A DNA stretch of 64,000 nt from Thermoanaerobaculia bacterium. Its GTDB lineage: Bacteria; Acidobacteriota; Thermoanaerobaculia; Multivoradales; J023. The notes beneath the pieces were generated by a model. The model did no database searches, was not told where the DNA came from, and saw nothing but the letters and a program-made list of their open reading frames with translations. Positions 53,143 through 60,853 of this stretch are shown in pieces. The stretch lies in NCBI GenBank assembly GCA_030431255.1, contig JAUIJL010000010.1:62001-126000 (forward strand), read 5' to 3'. Numbering within the stretch: position 1 is the first letter of the stretch; the number at the start of each line of letters is the position of its first letter. A program made the translations under genes and the position numbers.

Positions 53143-53571
53143 ATGCTGATACGACTTCTTTACGCCAGCCGCGCCACCCAACCGATCGACGACAAGGTGA
53201 TCGGCGACATCCTGCAACTCTCGCGTAAAAACAATCCCGAAGCCGGCATCACCGGCGTGCTCTGCGTCTGCCAGGGCGGCGTGTACATGCAGGTCATTGA
53301 GGGGGGCCGGGAAAAGGTCAATGCCCTTTACGCCCGAATTCTCTCCGACCCGCGACACGAGGCGGTGACCATCCTCGCCTACGACGAGATCACCCAACGT
53401 CAATTCCCCAGCTGGAGCATGGGAAAGGTCGAGCTCGCCAAGGTCAACGCCGCCGTGGTGCTCAAATACTCCGAAACCCCCACCTTCGACCCGCTTTCCA
53501 TTTCCGGCGAAGCGGCCCTCCGCCTGCTCGAAGAGCTGATGGACGCCGCCGCCATCGTCGGCACGGGCTGA
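53143..53571 (+). CDS. BLUF-domain blue-light photoreceptor
   Basis: 142 residues; GAGGAG precedes the start. It is nearly a bare BLUF domain: LIRLLYASRAT (Tyr7), SRKNNPEAGITGVL (Asn31), VYMQVIEGGREKV (Gln50), ARILSDPRHEAV and RQFPSWSMGK. The Tyr and Gln that make up the flavin photoswitch, plus the Asn, keep the AppA spacing within one residue. Residues about 95-142 form the usual capping helices. No output domain, so it must act through a partner. It is co-transcribed with folE. Confidence 0.93.
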   Translation: MLIRLLYASRATQPIDDKVIGDILQLSRKNNPEAGITGVLCVCQGGVYMQVIEGGREKVNALYARILSDPRHEAVTILAYDEITQRQFPSWSMGKVELAKVNAAVVLKYSETPTFDPLSISGEAALRLLEELMDAAAIVGTG

Positions 53572-53609
53572 GGCCGCAGCGTCGACCGGCCCACGACACG
53601 AAAACCAGC

Positions 53610-53708
53610 GTAGGGTCGGGGCTTGCCCCCGACCGACGGAAACGACGTAGGGTCGGGGCTTGCCCCCGACCGACGGAAACGACGTAGGGTCGGGGCTTGC
53701 CCCCGACC
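53610..53708. repeat. Tandem intergenic repeat, 37-bp period x3
   Basis: Three copies of a 25-base unit starting GTAGGGTCGGGGC and ending GCCCCCGACC at 53610, 53647 and 53684, separated by GACGGAAACGAC. Each copy is itself a hairpin (GGTCGGGGC / GCCCCCGACC). Lies downstream of the BLUF gene. Confidence 0.92.
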
Positions 53709-53729
53709 GCCCTGAAATCCCGAATGGCC

Positions 53730-53748
53730 GGAGGGCACAAGGCCCTCC
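53730..53748. repeat. Hairpin related to the 41640 terminator stem
   Basis: GGAGGGC-ACAAG-GCCCTCC. Shares loop ACAAG and general layout with the 41640 hairpin (GGGATGGC-ACAAG-GCCATCCC), so both may derive from one REP-like family. Confidence 0.6.
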
Positions 53749-53800
53749 CCTACATTGGAGAAGGCTATGCCATCGGTTTTGGGTGGCTCAGCGACCGCCC

Positions 53801-54667
53801 TCAGGGTCGGGGAAAGGTCAGCGCGGTGAAGTAGGTCCGCCAATCGAGATCCGGCTCGTTGGCGGATCGACCTGCCTCCGACATCGGCTCAGCCAGGACC
53901 GCGGTGGCGACCCACACTTTCGCCTCCCCGGACGGAGCCGCGAGCTCCACCCGGCCATCGGCATCGGTCCGTGCGGACTGGATGGGCGTCTCGGGTCCGG
54001 GTCTCAGGGGATGCAGGTCCACCAAGACGTCGCCCTGGGGTCGGCCCCCTCTCAAGGCTTGAAGGATCACACGATCAGAATCAGCGGCTTCGAGCACCAG
54101 CTCGACGTCGAATCCCTGGGCACGATCAATCACCGGCCCGGGACCCACCACGAGCAAGGCCTTCAAGGTTCGACTGTAGAGCTCGCGACCCTGGGTGTCG
54201 CTCCGACCTGATCGACGGCGTTGGTCGAGCACGTGGTCGAGACCCTCGAGCTCGAGATGACGACGGAAGACGTCCGCGTCGGTGATGTGGGGCGCGGTCC
54301 GACTCTGATACACGATGGTCCATGAGCCCGCCGTGCCCGGTCTGACCAGACCGGCGGGATCACCGCCGTGCAAACCCGGCAGCTCCGTTTCCGCCGCCGC
54401 CGGGTCGATGGCGTAAAGCCGCTGCAGACGACGATCGTTTCGTGCCAGCGGCTCGGACTGCCCGCCGTGACCTTGAAAGAGGCGAGCCTTCACCACCTCA
54501 TTGGGCGCAACACCGGCGGGAATGCCCAACCACACATCGTGGGCCGACACCGGTCCGGTGACAAGCGTCGCGGCGAGCATGAAAAAAGAGACCGCCACCC
54601 AAGAGCGACGGTCTCTGGTCGAGGATTCGGCCCCCGCCTGATGCTTCAAACATCTCATGGAATCCAT
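53801..54667 (-). CDS. DUF4198-family periplasmic protein
   Basis: 288 residues. A signal peptide (FFMLAATLVTGPVSA) is followed directly by HDVWLGIPAGVAPNEVV, a His-first mature end typical of DUF4198 proteins implicated in metal handling. Further segments: VYQSRTAPHITDADVF, GVRPQG-like and a final Ig-like carboxypeptidase-regulatory fold (GDVLVDLHPLRPGPETP, TDADGRVELAAPSGEAKVWV). It lies 9 bases after the DUF4331 gene and shares its promoter. Function unproven; metal binding is inferred. Confidence 0.82.
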   Translation of the reverse strand: MDSMRCLKHQAGAESSTRDRRSWVAVSFFMLAATLVTGPVSAHDVWLGIPAGVAPNEVVKARLFQGHGGQSEPLARNDRRLQRLYAIDPAAAETELPGLHGGDPAGLVRPGTAGSWTIVYQSRTAPHITDADVFRRHLELEGLDHVLDQRRRSGRSDTQGRELYSRTLKALLVVGPGPVIDRAQGFDVELVLEAADSDRVILQALRGGRPQGDVLVDLHPLRPGPETPIQSARTDADGRVELAAPSGEAKVWVATAVLAEPMSEAGRSANEPDLDWRTYFTALTFPRP

Positions 54668-54676
54668 CCGCTCGTA

Positions 54677-56137
54677 TCAGTCGCGGGTTCCCGACAGCGG
54701 GGTGTTCAGGTAGGGAAATGCATTCATGAACTGACCGGCGTGTTGCAACACCCCGTCGGTATACGGCAGCTGGCCGTTGGGGGCGACCTCTTCGGGCAGC
54801 AGCACACCCATCGCCGCCCGCAGGGCGATGTCGACCACATCGTCACCGGGCCGACGACCGTTGGGAAAACCCGCCAAATCGCCGCCGAGCACCCCGAGGG
54901 AGTCCTGCTCTGCCGCCGGGGTGACGTCGATACCGGTGTTGAGCCGCATGACCTCCGCCGTGGAGCCGTCCTCGTTGAGACCGGGCACACCGGTGAGGAA
55001 GACCTGGATCAAATCCTCGCGGGGGAAAAGATTCGGCGCGGTGACCCCGAAGAGAATCTCCAACAGCTCGGGCAGGGACGGATGGGTGACATAGCGCAGG
55101 AATTGGCCGTCGTCCTTGGGCTGCGACGCGTTGAAACGGTCTTTGTCGGGCAGGCCGATGACCACTTCGTTCACCAACGGATTGGCCAATCGGGAGACCT
55201 GCACGTAATCACCGCCGAGCTGAGCCGGCCGGCCATACTCCACCTCACCGCCGAGGGTCCTCACCCGACGCAGCTTGGCCGTGGTCCAGCCACCGATCAC
55301 CGGTCCGCTGTCGGTCAGGCAATCGATGGGCACCTCCAGCGCCAAGGTGCTGATGTTGAAGTTCTCGATATCGTTGGTCTCGCCGTTCGGGTCGCCCACC
55401 GGGTTCAGGTTGACCAAGTCGAAGACCCTACCGAGGTTGACCGCGAATCCCTCTTTGCGAGGTCCGACGAACATCCGTGAGTTGCCGCAACCCGGAATAT
55501 TGATGTCGTGGATGTAGTGATTGGCGTAGGACTCGTAATTGGCGAAGGTCTTGTCGCCGATGTAATCCAAGGGTGAGCCGAAGAGCCCGCCACCGGTGCG
55601 GGGATTGACGATATTGATCTTCTCCGTGGGATTGTCCACCGGGCCACGGATCAGCTGGAGACGGAAAAGACGTCGCTCGTTGACGTTGGCGGTGCCGAAC
55701 TCACCGCCCACCGGTCCGATATTGACCAGCGGCACGGGAACGGTTTCCGTATTGCCGTCCTCGCCCACCTGCAAGGCCACCTGGGGGCTGACCCGCACCA
55801 TGAGGAAGCGGAAGGTCAAATCCTCCACGCCGTCGCCGTCGTTGGTGATGTGGATGTCGTAAGCCGCGTCAGGGTCGAGGGAGAAATAATTCGGGCCGCC
55901 GTAGGGCGCTTGCAGGGGATTGTAGTTGGCGATCAGGGTGACGAAATCTTGGCGACCCGGCTCATAGCTCCTGAAGGCGTAAAAGTCCGTGCCGTCCACT
56001 TGCGGGCTCGAGATGATCGCCGGTGCTTCGCGATGGCTGGAGGCCTGTGAGACCAACGGCCAAAGCAAGGCTGAGAGGCAGATCAACGCAACGACTTTGA
56101 AACGGGGGGTTCTTTCAAACGGAGTTCTTTCAGGCAT
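54677..56137 (-). CDS. DUF4331-family exported protein
   Basis: 486 residues from ATG 56137, which has AGGAG in the right place; an upstream ATG ten codons earlier lacks one. Signal peptide FKVVALICLSALLWPLVSQA, mature start SSHREAP. DUF4331 landmarks: REAPAIISSPQVDGTDFYAF, PLQAPYGGPNYFSLDPDAAY, DIHITNDGDGVEDLTFRF, VGDPNGETNDIENFNIST and VIGLPDKDRFNASQPKDDG. Family function is not known. A candidate ECF promoter lies ~65 bases upstream and a 16-bp tandem repeat above it. First gene of an operon with DUF4198. Confidence 0.87.
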   Translation of the reverse strand: MPERTPFERTPRFKVVALICLSALLWPLVSQASSHREAPAIISSPQVDGTDFYAFRSYEPGRQDFVTLIANYNPLQAPYGGPNYFSLDPDAAYDIHITNDGDGVEDLTFRFLMVRVSPQVALQVGEDGNTETVPVPLVNIGPVGGEFGTANVNERRLFRLQLIRGPVDNPTEKINIVNPRTGGGLFGSPLDYIGDKTFANYESYANHYIHDINIPGCGNSRMFVGPRKEGFAVNLGRVFDLVNLNPVGDPNGETNDIENFNISTLALEVPIDCLTDSGPVIGGWTTAKLRRVRTLGGEVEYGRPAQLGGDYVQVSRLANPLVNEVVIGLPDKDRFNASQPKDDGQFLRYVTHPSLPELLEILFGVTAPNLFPREDLIQVFLTGVPGLNEDGSTAEVMRLNTGIDVTPAAEQDSLGVLGGDLAGFPNGRRPGDDVVDIALRAAMGVLLPEEVAPNGQLPYTDGVLQHAGQFMNAFPYLNTPLSGTRD

Positions 56138-56209
56138 GTCGGCTCCTGGAGGAAAATTCGTGACCAAGGAGTTGGGGGCAAGCTCCTCGATCAGGTTGTT
56201 TCCCCTGCC

Positions 56210-56236
56210 TACGGCATGGACCGACCCTTTAGATGA
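56210..56236 (-). promoter_or_regulatory. Candidate ECF promoter of the DUF4331 operon
   Basis: - strand TCATCT, exactly 17 bases, CGTAGG. Identical in layout to the promoter before the ECF sigma gene (TCATCC-N17-CGTAGG). The -35 side is the last copy of the tandem repeat. Confidence 0.6.
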
Positions 56237-56306
56237 AAAAATCTTGGGATGAAAAAACTTTGGGATGAAAAAATCTTGGGATGAAAAAATCTTGAGATGA
56301 AAAAAC
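56232..56306. repeat. 16-bp tandem repeat x5
   Basis: Copies of GATGAAAAAATCTTGG start at 56232, 56248, 56264, 56280 and 56296. On the - strand each gives a T-run followed by CATC, matching the -35 side of the candidate ECF promoter. Confidence 0.95.
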
Positions 56307-56367
56307 TCGCGCTCGATGTGCCGCGTCTTCCTCTATCTCGAAACCGCTGAAATGGGACGGAGCTTCG

Positions 56368-57006
56368 TTAGGAAGAAAACTCCAAGCCGCCTCGGATGAG
56401 GGTAAGGGCCACGCAAAGCGGCCCCGTATCCATCAGCGGAGCATGCGCCGAGCCGGCGGGGTACTGACGGTAGTCCCCGACCCCCATATGCCCGAAATCA
56501 TCGGTCAGGCCACCCTGCAACACCACCAAATCCTCGGTTCCTAGATGGCGATGATGGGGGAAGACCGAGGCACCGGGGGTTTTGATCACGAAACACACAT
56601 AGTCTTGCACCGGGTCCGCGGCCACCCGGGCCACCCGGGCCGGACCGATTTCCTCCCAGCTCAAAGGCTCGCTCACGTTGAGCTCGTCGCGACAAACCTG
56701 GGGCACGGGAAGCCCGGCGAACGGATCGAGCCCGGCGTCGAGATCCGGCAGCGCGGCTTGCAACTTGTGCCAGAAGTCGCCCGACACCTCGGCGGAGCCT
56801 GACGCCAGGGCATCGGGCTTGAAAGATCGCAACATCTCACCCGCCGGGGCCGACAGCGAGGCCAGCTTTTCACGGCAGGACCGACATTTGTCGAGATGGG
56901 CTTCCAGCAGCGCTCGCTCGGCAGGAAAAAGCTCACCCGCCACCAGATCCTCCAGGGAGGCTTCCGGTGGATGCTCGAGGGGCAGGCGATCACTCATCTT
57001 GCTCAT
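56368..57006 (-). CDS. ChrR-type zinc anti-sigma factor with cupin domain
   Basis: 212 residues, overlapping the sigma gene's stop. N-terminal anti-sigma domain: LEHPPEA (H12), LLEAHLDKCRSCREKL (H37, C41, C44). The spacing 25/4/3 is the same as the zinc ligands H6, H31, C35, C38 of Rhodobacter ChrR. The C-terminal cupin has FPHHRHLGTEDLV (H152, H154, E158) and PAGSAHAP (H188), again exactly the ChrR spacing 2/4/30. So both metal sites are intact. ChrR holds its sigma factor until singlet oxygen or related stress releases it. An ATG three codons on is an alternative start. Confidence 0.93.
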   Translation of the reverse strand: MSKMSDRLPLEHPPEASLEDLVAGELFPAERALLEAHLDKCRSCREKLASLSAPAGEMLRSFKPDALASGSAEVSGDFWHKLQAALPDLDAGLDPFAGLPVPQVCRDELNVSEPLSWEEIGPARVARVAADPVQDYVCFVIKTPGASVFPHHRHLGTEDLVVLQGGLTDDFGHMGVGDYRQYPAGSAHAPLMDTGPLCVALTLIRGGLEFSS

Positions 57007-57553
57007 AGCTCTTCATCTTCTTGGCCAGCTTCTTCAAACCGAGGCGAATACGAGATTTCAAAGTGCCGAGGGGTAGGGCTAACCGCTCTGCGGCCTCCTC
57101 GTGGGTCAGGCCACCGAAAAACGCCAACAGCAGCGCTTTTCTCTCCCCTTCCTTGAGATGACCGAGGGCTTGACGCAGGTCCAAGCTCAGCTCTCTGCGG
57201 TCCAACACGACAGGCGCCGGAGATTCGGGTAAATCGTTCTCGGAAACGTCACCGGCTCTGGATCGACGCAGAAAATCGATCCATCGATTGCGACAAATAA
57301 TGTATAACCAACCCCCCACATCGCCACGGGAAGGATCGTAGCTGGAAGCGCGTCGCCACACGGCGATGAATACTTCCTGCAGCACGTCCTCTGCGATTTG
57401 GTCGTTGCGCGCCAAATGCCTGAGCACGGCCAGCAGCTGTGATGACCACCGCAGATAGAAACGATGGAAGGCCTCTCCATCTCTGGTCGCAATGGCCCTT
57501 AGGAGCATCACGTCAGAGATCTCGGCGGGAATCCTCTGGGAGCTGTTGCTCAT
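56990..57553 (-). CDS. ECF sigma factor paired with the ChrR-type anti-sigma
   Basis: 187 residues from ATG 57553; a GTG at 57571 is possible and the frame is open further. Sigma region 2: FYLRWSSQLLAVLRHLARND, AEDVLQEVFIAVWRRASSYD, VGGWLYIICRNRWIDFLRRS. Region 4: LKEGERKALLLAFFGGLTHE, EAAERLALPLGTLKSRIRLG. No other domain. Pairing with ChrR places it near the ECF group controlling photo-oxidative stress (R. sphaeroides RpoE). A candidate promoter of its own type sits just upstream, so autoregulation is expected. The start is uncertain because no ribosome site is well spaced. Confidence 0.92.
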   Translation of the reverse strand: MSNSSQRIPAEISDVMLLRAIATRDGEAFHRFYLRWSSQLLAVLRHLARNDQIAEDVLQEVFIAVWRRASSYDPSRGDVGGWLYIICRNRWIDFLRRSRAGDVSENDLPESPAPVVLDRRELSLDLRQALGHLKEGERKALLLAFFGGLTHEEAAERLALPLGTLKSRIRLGLKKLAKKMKSYEQDE

Positions 57554-57579
57554 CGAAGTCGAGAATAACACTCCCTCCC

Positions 57580-57606
57580 TACGGCGACGAGCCCGCCCCT
57601 GGATGA
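57580..57606 (-). promoter_or_regulatory. Candidate autoregulated promoter of the ECF sigma gene
   Basis: - strand TCATCC, 17 bases, CGTAGG. It lies between the ADOP gene's end and the sigma gene. Expected transcription start is about 57573, so the leader would be very short. Confidence 0.6.
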
Positions 57607-57659
57607 AACTTTTTTCGTCCAATTTGCCCGCCACTCGGCTCACTGCAGGACGGCCCGGC

Positions 57660-60284
57660 TCACTCCTGACGCAAGACCGTCACCGGGTCGACCCGCGCGG
57701 CGCGGCCTGCGGGCACGGCACACGCCAACAAACCGACCGCCGCCAGCACGGCGACGACGAAGGCCATCACTTGCGGATCAAAGGGAGAGACTTGGTAGAG
57801 CAGCACCCTCAAGGTGCCGGCCAATCCAAGGGCGGCGATCCAGCCCAAGAGCAAACCGCCACCGATCAAGCGGGCCGCGTCCCAAGCGACCAGGGCCACC
57901 ACCTGCTGCGGGCGCGCTCCCACCGCCACCCTAACCCCCAACTCCCGCCGCCGTCGGCTGACCGCGTAGGCCACCAAGCCGTAGACCCCGACCGCCGCCA
58001 GCAGCACCGCGATCAAGGCGGAGATCGCCACCAAACGCAGACTCAGCAGGGGCCGCGCCAGGGCTTCGCGACGCTGGGTTGCGAGGGTCGACATTTCCGG
58101 CGGGGCGAGCAGCGGGTCGAGCTCGTGCACGGCGGCTCGCACCCCAGCGGCCAGGGGCTCCAGGGAGCCCGACGAACGCAGGGCGATGGTCATGGTCGGC
58201 CAGCCCATGATGCGCTGGGGCAGGTAGACCACGTCGAGGGGCTCGCCGCCGAGCTGCAGATCCTGCACGTCGCCGACCACGCCGATGACCTCGAAGAGAG
58301 GACCGTCGGGGCGAATCCAGCGCATCCGCCGGCCGACCGGATCCTCTCCCGGCCACAGCCGCTGCGCCAGACTGGAGCTGATCAACGTTTCCAGGCCCGG
58401 TTTTCCTTTCTTGTCGAAGCTCCGTCCCCGCAACAACGGGATGCGCAAGGTTTGGAAGTAGTCGGAGGTCACTCCCCGCCAATGGATGGGCACAAAGGCG
58501 TTTTGATCCACCTCAGCTTCTGTTGCCACGTTGTTCTTCGGCCGCGGGCCACGGAACGGGCTGACCATGGTGCCGCCCACGGAGTCGACCCCGGGCTGGG
58601 TCTCGAGCAGCTCGTGCAACCCGGCAAAGAATTGGCGTGTTTGCGGAGAGCTTTCCGGATAGCGCTCCGACGGCAGGTCGATTTGGGCCAGCAGGATTCC
58701 GTCGGTGGTAAAGCCGGAATCGACCCCCTGAAGGAGCTCGAAGCTGCGATAGAGCAAGCCGGCTCCGAGGGCCAACACCGTGGCCAACGCCACCTCGGCC
58801 ATCACCAAGGCTGCGCGCATGCGAGCCGAGCCCGGATCCGCGCCGTGGCGGTGGTGGCGCAATCCGGAGCGATGGTTGCCATGGGAAGTCGCCCTCAACG
58901 CGGGCACCACCGCCAGAAGCAGAGAGGTCACCATCGCCACCAACGCCAGACTTCCCAGAATCCGCCAATCGAGGGTCATCTGGTCCATGCGCGGCAACGC
59001 CACATCGAGGGATCGCACCCAGGGCATGACCGCCCACGCCAAGAGGCCGGCTCCCAATGCGCCCAGGCTGCCGAGAACCAAAGACTCGGTGAGGAGCTGT
59101 CGGACGACCCGGCCACGACCGGCCCCCAGGGCCAGCCGAAGGCGGATCTCATTCGATCGATCCTCGGCCCGAGCGAGCAACAGGTTGGAAACATTGACGC
59201 ACGCCAACAACAAAAGCAGCGCCATGGCTCCGAGCAACACGAAATTGGTTCGTCGCGCTTCCGGCCCCAGGAAGTATTCGTCGACGGCCACCAATCCGGC
59301 CCCCCAACGGGCGTTGGTATCGGGATAAAGCTCGGCCAGCCGGCCGGCGACCTCCGCTACCTCCTGGTCGGCCTGCTCCAAGCCCACCCCGGGAGCCAGA
59401 CGGGCGAAAGCGGTCAATCGATGATCACCGCGGGGCACGGTCGGATCGAGCGCATAGGGCAGGAATACGTCATGATCGGCGCTTTCGAATCGAAAATCCG
59501 CGGGCAACACCCCGATCACCGTCCACGATTCACCGTCCAAGAGGATGGGCTCACCGACGATGTCCGGATCGGCATGGAAGTTGCGCCGCCACCCCCGATC
59601 CGTCAGCACCACCACCCGCGGGCGATCCGTGCCGACGAATTCCGCGGACGAAAAGGTGCGACCGATCCGCGCCCGGACGCCGAGGACCTCGAAAAAGGAC
59701 GCCGAAACCGCCTGACCGATCCATCGAATGCGCTGGTCCTGCCGTTGAAACGTCGGCCTCGGTGCGGGAAAGAGCACCCCCGCCACCGACTCGAGGGTCC
59801 GACAGCGACGCTCGAAATCCAACAGGTTTTGATCCGACACGGAGAAGGTCTCCCCCTCCGGGGTGATCTCATTCAGGTTCACGATGCGCTCGGGCTCGCC
59901 GAACGGCAGCGGCCGCAAGAGCACCGAGTCCACCAAGCTGAAAACCACCGTCGCCACCCCCAGGCCGATGGCCAGGCTAGCCACGGCGGTGAGTGAAAAC
60001 ACCGGCGACTTGATGAGCTGACGCAGGGCGGTTCGCAGATCGGCGCGGAAGTCTTCCAGGCCCCGGGTGCCCCATTGGTCGCGGCAGGCCTCCTTGATGT
60101 TCTCGTGCCCGCCGAAATCGAGGCGCGCCGCACGCTCCGCCGAAGCTCGGCTTTCGCCCGACGCCACCCGTCGCTCAATCTCCGATTCGAGATGGAATCG
60201 AAGCTCCTCGTCGAGCTCGTTCTCAAAGCGATCTCGCCGCCACAGGGCTTTGAGACGGTATGTCCAGTCGTCTATTCGACTCAT
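57660..60284 (-). CDS. ADOP-type ABC permease (FtsX/MacB-like, duplicated)
   Basis: 874 residues. N-terminal ADOP prefix (RRDRFENELDEELRFHLESE, AARLDFGGHENIKEACRDQW), then a first FtsX half with membrane helices (VFSLTAVASLAIGLGVATVV), a large MacB-type periplasmic domain (about 120-330), and repeated FtsX helices (LGAMALLLLLACVNVSNLLL; LVAISALIAVLLAAVGVYGL). About eight membrane segments in total. No ATPase in the chain; the partner must be encoded elsewhere. Such permeases often pair with a PadR regulator, as here (60336-60713). Substrate unknown. Confidence 0.93.
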   Translation of the reverse strand: MSRIDDWTYRLKALWRRDRFENELDEELRFHLESEIERRVASGESRASAERAARLDFGGHENIKEACRDQWGTRGLEDFRADLRTALRQLIKSPVFSLTAVASLAIGLGVATVVFSLVDSVLLRPLPFGEPERIVNLNEITPEGETFSVSDQNLLDFERRCRTLESVAGVLFPAPRPTFQRQDQRIRWIGQAVSASFFEVLGVRARIGRTFSSAEFVGTDRPRVVVLTDRGWRRNFHADPDIVGEPILLDGESWTVIGVLPADFRFESADHDVFLPYALDPTVPRGDHRLTAFARLAPGVGLEQADQEVAEVAGRLAELYPDTNARWGAGLVAVDEYFLGPEARRTNFVLLGAMALLLLLACVNVSNLLLARAEDRSNEIRLRLALGAGRGRVVRQLLTESLVLGSLGALGAGLLAWAVMPWVRSLDVALPRMDQMTLDWRILGSLALVAMVTSLLLAVVPALRATSHGNHRSGLRHHRHGADPGSARMRAALVMAEVALATVLALGAGLLYRSFELLQGVDSGFTTDGILLAQIDLPSERYPESSPQTRQFFAGLHELLETQPGVDSVGGTMVSPFRGPRPKNNVATEAEVDQNAFVPIHWRGVTSDYFQTLRIPLLRGRSFDKKGKPGLETLISSSLAQRLWPGEDPVGRRMRWIRPDGPLFEVIGVVGDVQDLQLGGEPLDVVYLPQRIMGWPTMTIALRSSGSLEPLAAGVRAAVHELDPLLAPPEMSTLATQRREALARPLLSLRLVAISALIAVLLAAVGVYGLVAYAVSRRRRELGVRVAVGARPQQVVALVAWDAARLIGGGLLLGWIAALGLAGTLRVLLYQVSPFDPQVMAFVVAVLAAVGLLACAVPAGRAARVDPVTVLRQE

Positions 60285-60335
60285 TTTCTCTCCAAGCTTC
60301 CCGACGTCTTCAGGGAAGCGCTGCCAAATCCCGTC

Positions 60336-60713
60336 TCAGGCGTGTTTCAGCACCAAGGCCACCGCTTCCGACAGCCGATGCCAGCGGTCGGTTTCCACGT
60401 CCAGCTGCGCCCGCCCTTCGTCGGTCAAGCGATAGAACTTAGCCCGACGATTGTTCTCCGACGCCCCCCACTCGGCGGCGATCCAGCCCCGACGTTGGAG
60501 GCGATGCAGGGACGGATAAAGAGAGCCCTGCTGAACCAACAGCACATCGTCGGAGACTTCCTGGATGCGCTGGGAAATGGCCCAGCCGTGTTTCGGCTCC
60601 AAGCGCAGAGTCCGCAGGATCAAAAGATCCAACGTGCCTTGCAGAATGTCCGGCCGCTCCGCGGTCGCTTTTTCTGAGGAAGTCTTGCCCTTCAGGGTCT
60701 TGGATAGGCTCAT
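60336..60713 (-). CDS. PadR-family transcription regulator
   Basis: 125 residues from ATG 60713; the frame continues to a TTG at 60746. Winged-helix PadR core: [71 protein letters not shown], followed by a dimerisation helix. The core is complete. It lies 51 bases before the ADOP permease gene on the same strand, the standard arrangement in acidobacteria, so it probably represses that permease. Confidence 0.9.
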   Translation of the reverse strand: MSLSKTLKGKTSSEKATAERPDILQGTLDLLILRTLRLEPKHGWAISQRIQEVSDDVLLVQQGSLYPSLHRLQRRGWIAAEWGASENNRRAKFYRLTDEGRAQLDVETDRWHRLSEAVALVLKHA

Positions 60714-60853
60714 GGGGCTTTTCGCTTTTTCGTTCAGTCCATTCAAGCTCAGTAGGTATCGTCGCCAGGGACAACTCCCTATGACGATCTACAGGAAGAA
60801 TAGAGCTCTTCTTGTAGATTGTCAAAGGGAAGGTTCCGCAACGGCCCAGCGGA

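Noticed and set aside
53610-53708. CRISPR-like array
   Set aside because: Three repeats, identical short spacers of 12 bases and no cas genes; a tandem intergenic palindrome instead.
57492-59996. An 834-codon + strand frame over the ADOP permease and sigma gene
   Set aside because: Composition is Gln/His/Arg-rich and low-complexity; the opposite strand encodes the recognisable permease.
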